From the NCBI GenBank assembly GCA_041624435.1, contig JBFJVB010000002.1, forward strand, positions 22,117 through 86,116: a stretch of 64,000 bases of DNA, given 5' to 3'. Source of the DNA: Oceanococcus sp041624435. GTDB lineage: Bacteria > Pseudomonadota > Gammaproteobacteria > Nevskiales > Oceanococcaceae. Position numbers and translations under genes: made by a program. The notes under the pieces are model-generated. The model worked only from the letters and a program-made list of their open reading frames with translations, was not told where the DNA came from and ran no database searches. This document shows, one piece after another, positions 60,197 to 64,000 of this stretch (position 1 is the stretch's first letter; every line of letters starts with the position of its first letter).

Positions 60197-62614
60197 TTAT
60201 TGTGCGGGCCGCGGGGGCATACGCGGCATGCCGGCAAAACCGACCGCGAACTGCTCTTCCATGGTGTTGATGTCCTCCTCGGAATAGCCCATCGCCGTCA
60301 GCATCTCCTGGGTATGTTCTCCGACGATGACCGGCCGGCCCTGCACGGCTCCGGGGGTTTCCGACAGATTCACGCACAGTCCGACCTGATCCAGCTTGCC
60401 GACATGCGGATGATCCATCGACACGACCCAGTCGCGGGCCTGCATTTCCGGGTCGTCGTGAACCTTGAGCGAGAAGTCTTCGGAAACGATTTCCACCGGC
60501 ACGCCTGCCGCATCCAGCTGCTCAAACCAGGTCTGGGCATCCCGGGTTTTGAACGCGGCCTCCAGAGACTCGGCATTGGCCTGCGCTCCGGTAGCCTCCA
60601 GCAAAGCGCGGGTGTGCTCCTCGCTGGCGCAGACGATGCAGATCCAGCCCTGGGCCGTCTGGTAAATCCGATGGGCGGCGGAGAAACCGAACTGCTGGCC
60701 ATCAATTCTCGGCCGTTCGAAACCGCTGCCGTCGGGACGGGCGATCGCATACGAGGTGTTGAGCAAACCGGCGTTGACGATCGAAGTATCGACCATCTGC
60801 CCTTCACCGGTCCGGTCGCGATGATACAGAGCCTGGATGACCGCCACCGCGGACAGGAACCCATTCCCGGTATCACCCATGGAGGTCAGGCTCCACAAGG
60901 GTTTGCCACCGTTGGCCATGCCCCCGTCTTCGTACTGAATGCCGGAAAGGCAGGCGCCCGTCTGGTCATTGCCCGGCAGACCCGCCCGCTTGCCGGTTTC
61001 GAATCCACGGGTGTGGCAGTAGATCAGATCGGGCTTGATCTTTTTCAGGCTCTCGTAATCAATCTTCAGGCGCTCGGCGGCGTCATACCGCATATTGTGG
61101 TGCACCACATCGGCGTCCTTGACCAGATCCAGCAGAATCTTCATCGCCCGCGGGTCTTTCAGGTTCAGAGTGATGCTCTTCTTGCCCCGGTTCGCCATGT
61201 AGGCGATGTGCACCCGGTGCCAGAACATGTCATACAGCCCGTTGACCTTGATCACCTCGGCGCCCAGATCGGACAGCAGCTGGCAACCAAAAGGTCCGGC
61301 AATCGCCAGCCCCAGGTCCAGCACTTTGATGCCCTCCAGAGGACGCTTCATCTGCGCCGTGCCGGCCTGTGGCGGGACCAGCGCCTTGGCGGCTTCGGCT
61401 TCGGCCTTGACCGCTGCGGTATCGCTGCCAGGAGCGACTGGCGGCGCGCCGATCTGGGTCGGGTTCGCACTCATCTTGTAGGCGATCCCCACCTGCCGAA
61501 TCGTGCCCAGTTCGGGGTCTTCGACCTCGGCGACACAGCCGTCCTTAAGAAACAGGGGATCGGCCAGGGATTCTTCCGGAGAGCGAATGTCCTGCATCGT
61601 CATCCCGGCGATTTCGGCCGCTTCCACCCATTGCGCGGCATCGAATTTCTTGATCCGCTCAGCCAGCTGGGGCTGATAATGGGTCATGACCAGCAGTTCT
61701 TCAGGTCCGGTGCCGAAGCGATCCGGGTCGTTCTGCACGGTGAGATTCGGACTGGCATCCAGGGTATCGCCTTCGGAGGCCTGCAGGATGAAACGCGGAT
61801 TGGGCACCCAGTTGTGAATCCAGCGCCCGTCCTTGCATTCGAACTGCCCTTTCGGCGCCCGGCTGCTGAGAATCCAGGAATCAAACCCTGGAAAATCCAC
61901 CTTGTCCGCGGCGACGCGCTGCCAGACCCCGGCCGCACCGGCCATGGCGCCCTGGAGCAAGGAGGTCTCGACCAGTTGTCCGCGCCCGGTGGTTTCGCGA
62001 ACGCGCAGGGCCGCCGCGATCCCGACCGATGCCGAGAAGAAGGCCCCCAGGCTGGGCCAGAATGAGGCGGGAAACAGCGGACCTTCGCGGTTCGCACCCT
62101 GACACCAGTCCGGATCGACTTCCGCGTCGGCAAAGGGATCTTCGCGCCCGCTGATGTGGTTCAGTGCACCTTCCGGCCAGCCTCTTTGTTCCCAGAGCAA
62201 GCCGGAACGCGCCGCAACCAGAGCGTCATAAGCGGGTCGGTCGGCATGCTTGTTGCCAGTACCGTAGCCGGTGATCGAGCAGTACACCAGACGAGGGTTG
62301 AGCTCCTTCAGGGTCGCGTAATCGATACCCAGACGACTGGTCGTTCCTGGCGCGTAGGACTCAACCAGCACATCGGCGGTCTTGATCAGCGCCAGAAAGG
62401 CATCCTTGTCGGCTGCCGACTTCAGATCCAGGACGGCGCTGCGCTTACCGCGCTGCCAGACCTTGTAGCCCAGTTGATCGCGAAACGGATCACCGCCTGG
62501 CGGTTCGATCTTGGTGACTTGCGCACCGTGATCAGCCAACTGCATCGTGGTCATCGGCCCTGCGATGCCCCAGGACAGATCCAGGACCTTAACGCCTGCG
62601 AGAACTCCTGCCAT
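60197..62614 (-). CDS. Tandem family III CoA transferase (two CaiB/BaiF domains)
   Basis: An 805-residue protein made of two complete family III CoA transferase domains: residues about 1-400 (GVKVLDLSWGIAGPM, GDPFRDQ, ADVLVESYAPG) and about 421-805 (GIKVLDLGLAIAGPFGCQLL, ADVVHHNMR, CHTRGFETGK). Only the second has the expected aspartate (SMGDTGNG, about residue 577); the first reads FPASFWPS at that place, so it looks catalytically dead. Active family III enzymes are interlocked dimers, so a tandem chain may form the pair within one molecule. ATG 62614 after GGTGAAG is the start. First gene of the minus-strand catabolic run. Confidence 0.85.
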   Translation of the reverse strand: MAGVLAGVKVLDLSWGIAGPMTTMQLADHGAQVTKIEPPGGDPFRDQLGYKVWQRGKRSAVLDLKSAADKDAFLALIKTADVLVESYAPGTTSRLGIDYATLKELNPRLVYCSITGYGTGNKHADRPAYDALVAARSGLLWEQRGWPEGALNHISGREDPFADAEVDPDWCQGANREGPLFPASFWPSLGAFFSASVGIAAALRVRETTGRGQLVETSLLQGAMAGAAGVWQRVAADKVDFPGFDSWILSSRAPKGQFECKDGRWIHNWVPNPRFILQASEGDTLDASPNLTVQNDPDRFGTGPEELLVMTHYQPQLAERIKKFDAAQWVEAAEIAGMTMQDIRSPEESLADPLFLKDGCVAEVEDPELGTIRQVGIAYKMSANPTQIGAPPVAPGSDTAAVKAEAEAAKALVPPQAGTAQMKRPLEGIKVLDLGLAIAGPFGCQLLSDLGAEVIKVNGLYDMFWHRVHIAYMANRGKKSITLNLKDPRAMKILLDLVKDADVVHHNMRYDAAERLKIDYESLKKIKPDLIYCHTRGFETGKRAGLPGNDQTGACLSGIQYEDGGMANGGKPLWSLTSMGDTGNGFLSAVAVIQALYHRDRTGEGQMVDTSIVNAGLLNTSYAIARPDGSGFERPRIDGQQFGFSAAHRIYQTAQGWICIVCASEEHTRALLEATGAQANAESLEAAFKTRDAQTWFEQLDAAGVPVEIVSEDFSLKVHDDPEMQARDWVVSMDHPHVGKLDQVGLCVNLSETPGAVQGRPVIVGEHTQEMLTAMGYSEEDINTMEEQFAVGFAGMPRMPPRPAQ

Positions 62615-62870
62615 TACTTCACCTATTTGATTTTGTGGTCTTTCCCTCCAGCACCGCGGTAGCGGTCCCGAAGTGACTCTGTTGCGCGTCGCCACCAGCC
62701 CACCATGAGCGGCTGGAACCTGCATGAAAAGGCAGACCACGCCGTCACAGCGTCGCCCAAGCGTCGCACTCGAATCAATTTAGTCGTGCCGGCCCATGGG
62801 CTCCTGACACATATGGATTAGAGGCTGGTCGCTCTGAGCATTTGGCAGGCGACCGCAAACCCGGCCAGAC
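62615..62870. other. 256 bp intergenic region without recognisable gene
   Basis: Lies between the tandem CoA transferase (start 62614) and the GGDEF gene (end 62871), both on the minus strand. It should hold the promoter of the CoA transferase run. No clear promoter, hairpin or repeat was seen. Confidence 0.4.
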
Positions 62871-63452
62871 CTAGAGGTGGCTGGCCAACTCGACCCGATT
62901 ACGCCCGGCCTCTTTCGCGTCCTTCAGGGCCTGGTCGGCGCCGATCAGCAGAGTGTGGGCAAAGTGGGAGGGTGGCGGCACGACGCCTAAGGCGCCGACG
63001 GAAACCGTCAGTACGTCGGAGTCGGAGTCGGAGTCGGCGACTGTGGACATGGGGATTCCCGCCAGTTCAATCCCTCGTCGCACCAGTTCGGCGACGTGGC
63101 CAAGACCCTCGGGCTTGATTTCCGTCAGCAAGGCGGCGAACTCACCCGAACGCATCCGACAGGCAAAATCGGCGCGGCGTCTGCACGCATCGCTGAGGAT
63201 GCGCGCGGACTCGATCAGGGCGGCATTCACTTTCGCCTTGTGATTGTTCTGACGGAACTGGCGCAGATGATCGAAATTGATCAGTAACAGGCCCAGCGGA
63301 CGATGGGCTTTGCGCGCATGTTCCCACTGTTGGTCCAGGCGAAACTGGAACAACTTGCGGGTGGCCAGACCGGTGAGCGGATCGAAACCGCTTAATTCCG
63401 GTGCCGGGTCGGCAGCCCGACGCCAGTTTCTGTTGGTCAGCAGATTTTGCAT
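62871..63452 (-). CDS. Degenerate GGDEF-domain protein
   Basis: A 193-residue protein with the GGDEF fold: DPLTGLATRKLF near residues 24-35, LLLINFDHLRQF, and a closing ADQALKDAKEAGRNRVEL. The signature itself is changed to RSGEF (101-105), so guanylate-cyclase activity is unlikely; it could bind nucleotide or act as a regulator. A short Ser-Asp repeat (SDSDSD) lies in the last third, encoded by a triplet-pair repeat near 63018-63037. ATG 63452 gives a full domain; two in-frame starts upstream are possible. Confidence 0.75.
   Translation of the reverse strand: MQNLLTNRNWRRAADPAPELSGFDPLTGLATRKLFQFRLDQQWEHARKAHRPLGLLLINFDHLRQFRQNNHKAKVNAALIESARILSDACRRRADFACRMRSGEFAALLTEIKPEGLGHVAELVRRGIELAGIPMSTVADSDSDSDVLTVSVGALGVVPPPSHFAHTLLIGADQALKDAKEAGRNRVELASHL
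63018..63037. repeat. GTCGGA hexamer repeat inside the GGDEF gene
   Basis: The sequence has about three and a half GAGTCG units in a row, encoding alternating Ser and Asp. Such short tandem repeats can change length by slippage, in multiples of two codons here. Confidence 0.6.
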
Positions 63453-63608
63453 TGCGGATCGTCCACCTGAGCACGCTGGTTCCATGGACCTAGCGTAAGC
63501 GGCCGCAGGTGAACGGAATGTGAGAGTCCGCAAGCCTTTACTGAAAATTCGTCAAGGCGACGTTGGCAAGCGTTCAGGATCACCCCGGCGCCTTGCTGGA
63601 ATCACACG

Positions 63609-63640
63609 CAAAAAAAGGGGGCGATGCTGCCATCGCCCCC
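63609..63640 (-). terminator. Intrinsic terminator of the right-edge RND gene
   Basis: Stem GGGGGCGAT (63617-63625) / ATCGCCCCC (63632-63640) with a 6-base loop, followed on the minus strand by a T-run opposite 63611-63616. It lies 40 bp past the RND stop and ends its transcript before the GGDEF gene. The rest of 63453-63679 shows nothing else. Confidence 0.85.
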
Positions 63641-63679
63641 ATCATGCTGAGTCAAGCCTGGATCCTGCGCCTGGCGCGG

Positions 63680-64000
63680 CTAGCTCGACTGAGCCAGGGC
63701 CTCCCTGGCCAGGGCGTCGTCCCGCTTGCGATAGAACCAGGACCCCAGGGCGGGCAGCAGGCAGATCGCCCCGAACATATTGACCAGGAACAGGAAGGCA
63801 AGCAGCAAGCCCATGTCCGCCTGATATTTCAGGGCGGACATCATCCAGGTCAGGACCCCGATCGACATCGTCGCCGCGGTAAACACGATGGCGCTGCCGC
63901 GGTCACGCATCGACCGCGCAAACGCTTCGCGGAAGCTCATGCGTGGATCGTGCATGTAATGCTGAATCCGCTCGAACAGGTAGATCCCGTAGTCCACACC
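63680..64000 (-). CDS. RND/MMPL-family transporter, C-terminal end only (second copy)
   Basis: The last about 106 residues of a transporter that continues beyond the right edge. It starts inside the motif GVDYGIYLFERI and repeats the C-terminal layout of the 45452 gene: FTAATMSIGVLTWMMSALKYQADMGLLLAFLFLVNMFGAICLLPALGSWF against FIGVSLGLSVATWLMSELQFQIDMGIMLMFMFTANMFGAILVLPALARFL. Clearly a paralogue. It is followed by its own terminator. Whether DUF1329/DUF1302/YCF48 partners lie to the right cannot be seen. Confidence 0.88.
   Translation of the reverse strand, partial: GVDYGIYLFERIQHYMHDPRMSFREAFARSMRDRGSAIVFTAATMSIGVLTWMMSALKYQADMGLLLAFLFLVNMFGAICLLPALGSWFYRKRDDALAREALAQSS

Noticed and set aside
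60200..62065. 621-codon plus-strand open frame
   Set aside because: Antisense shadow of the tandem CoA transferase, whose two domains are unmistakable.
63018..63037. CRISPR-like or satellite repeat
   Set aside because: Only a few hexamer units in a coding frame; no spacers or longer repeats.

Overview
The window is high-GC, densely coded bacterial DNA with about 55 genes and many 1 to 4 bp start/stop overlaps. No tRNA, rRNA, CRISPR array, insertion sequence or phage gene was seen. Gene content (sodium-type PomA/PomB stator pair, SixA, DUF2058, DUF1631, AtuA-type genes, wax ester synthase, DUF1302/DUF1329 envelope proteins) points to a gammaproteobacterium living on lipids, terpenoids or other hydrophobic carbon. 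The exact taxon cannot be read from the sequence; a Nevskiales/Spongiibacteraceae-like marine or soil degrader is only a guess.

Layout. 1-5295: truncated NarK-type transporter, peroxiredoxin, DUF442-type phosphatase-like protein, metallo-hydrolase, then pomA-pomB. 5305-16490: a catabolic cluster resembling the acyclic terpene utilisation (atu) pathway, read outward from a central promoter region at 9251-9422. The minus arm holds an enoyl-CoA-reductase-like SDR, an isovaleryl/citronellyl-type acyl-CoA dehydrogenase, an odd crotonase and a second SDR. The plus arm holds an AtuE-like hydratase, AtuA, a TetR regulator and a biotin-dependent acyl-CoA carboxylase whose alpha chain is split in two genes. 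16508-21291: two DUF1631-like paralogues, DUF2058 and SixA. 21374-28020: CofD-like protein, HSL-type esterase, PrpE-like ligase, SDR, pyruvoyl-tetrahydropterin-synthase-like protein, AlkT-like flavoprotein. 28034-37297: wax ester synthase, DUF1302 barrel, flavin reductase fused to a winged helix, ALDH3, SDR, DUF1329, DUF2505 and rubredoxin. 37447-45348: amidohydrolase, SRPBCC protein, voltage-sensor-like membrane protein, rearranged CoA transferase, CalB-like lipase lipoprotein, UbiB/AarF-type kinase, beta-propeller lipoprotein.

45452-52983 is the most interesting part. An MMPL/RND transporter, a YCF48-type exported beta-propeller and an exported DUF1329 protein form one minus-strand operon, ended by a good terminator. 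A DUF1302 outer-membrane protein is transcribed divergently from the same intergenic region. One inner-membrane pump, two periplasmic proteins and one outer-membrane barrel look like a trans-envelope transport system for a hydrophobic molecule. Second copies of three of the four components lie elsewhere in the window: DUF1302 at 29688, DUF1329 at 35202, and an RND C-terminus at the right edge.

53099-62614: an Abi-alpha-like protein and a DUF445 membrane protein, then a minus-strand catabolic run (tandem CoA transferase, DUF35 zinc ribbon, Ltp2-like thiolase-fold protein, alpha/beta hydrolase, small unknown protein, acyl-CoA/AMP ligase, SRPBCC protein). This run resembles CoA-dependent degradation of a bulky carboxylic acid. 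The right edge has a degenerate GGDEF protein and the second RND gene. Together the genes suggest uptake of hydrophobic substrates across the envelope, activation to CoA thioesters, carboxylase and beta-oxidation-like breakdown, and storage of the surplus as wax ester or triacylglycerol.
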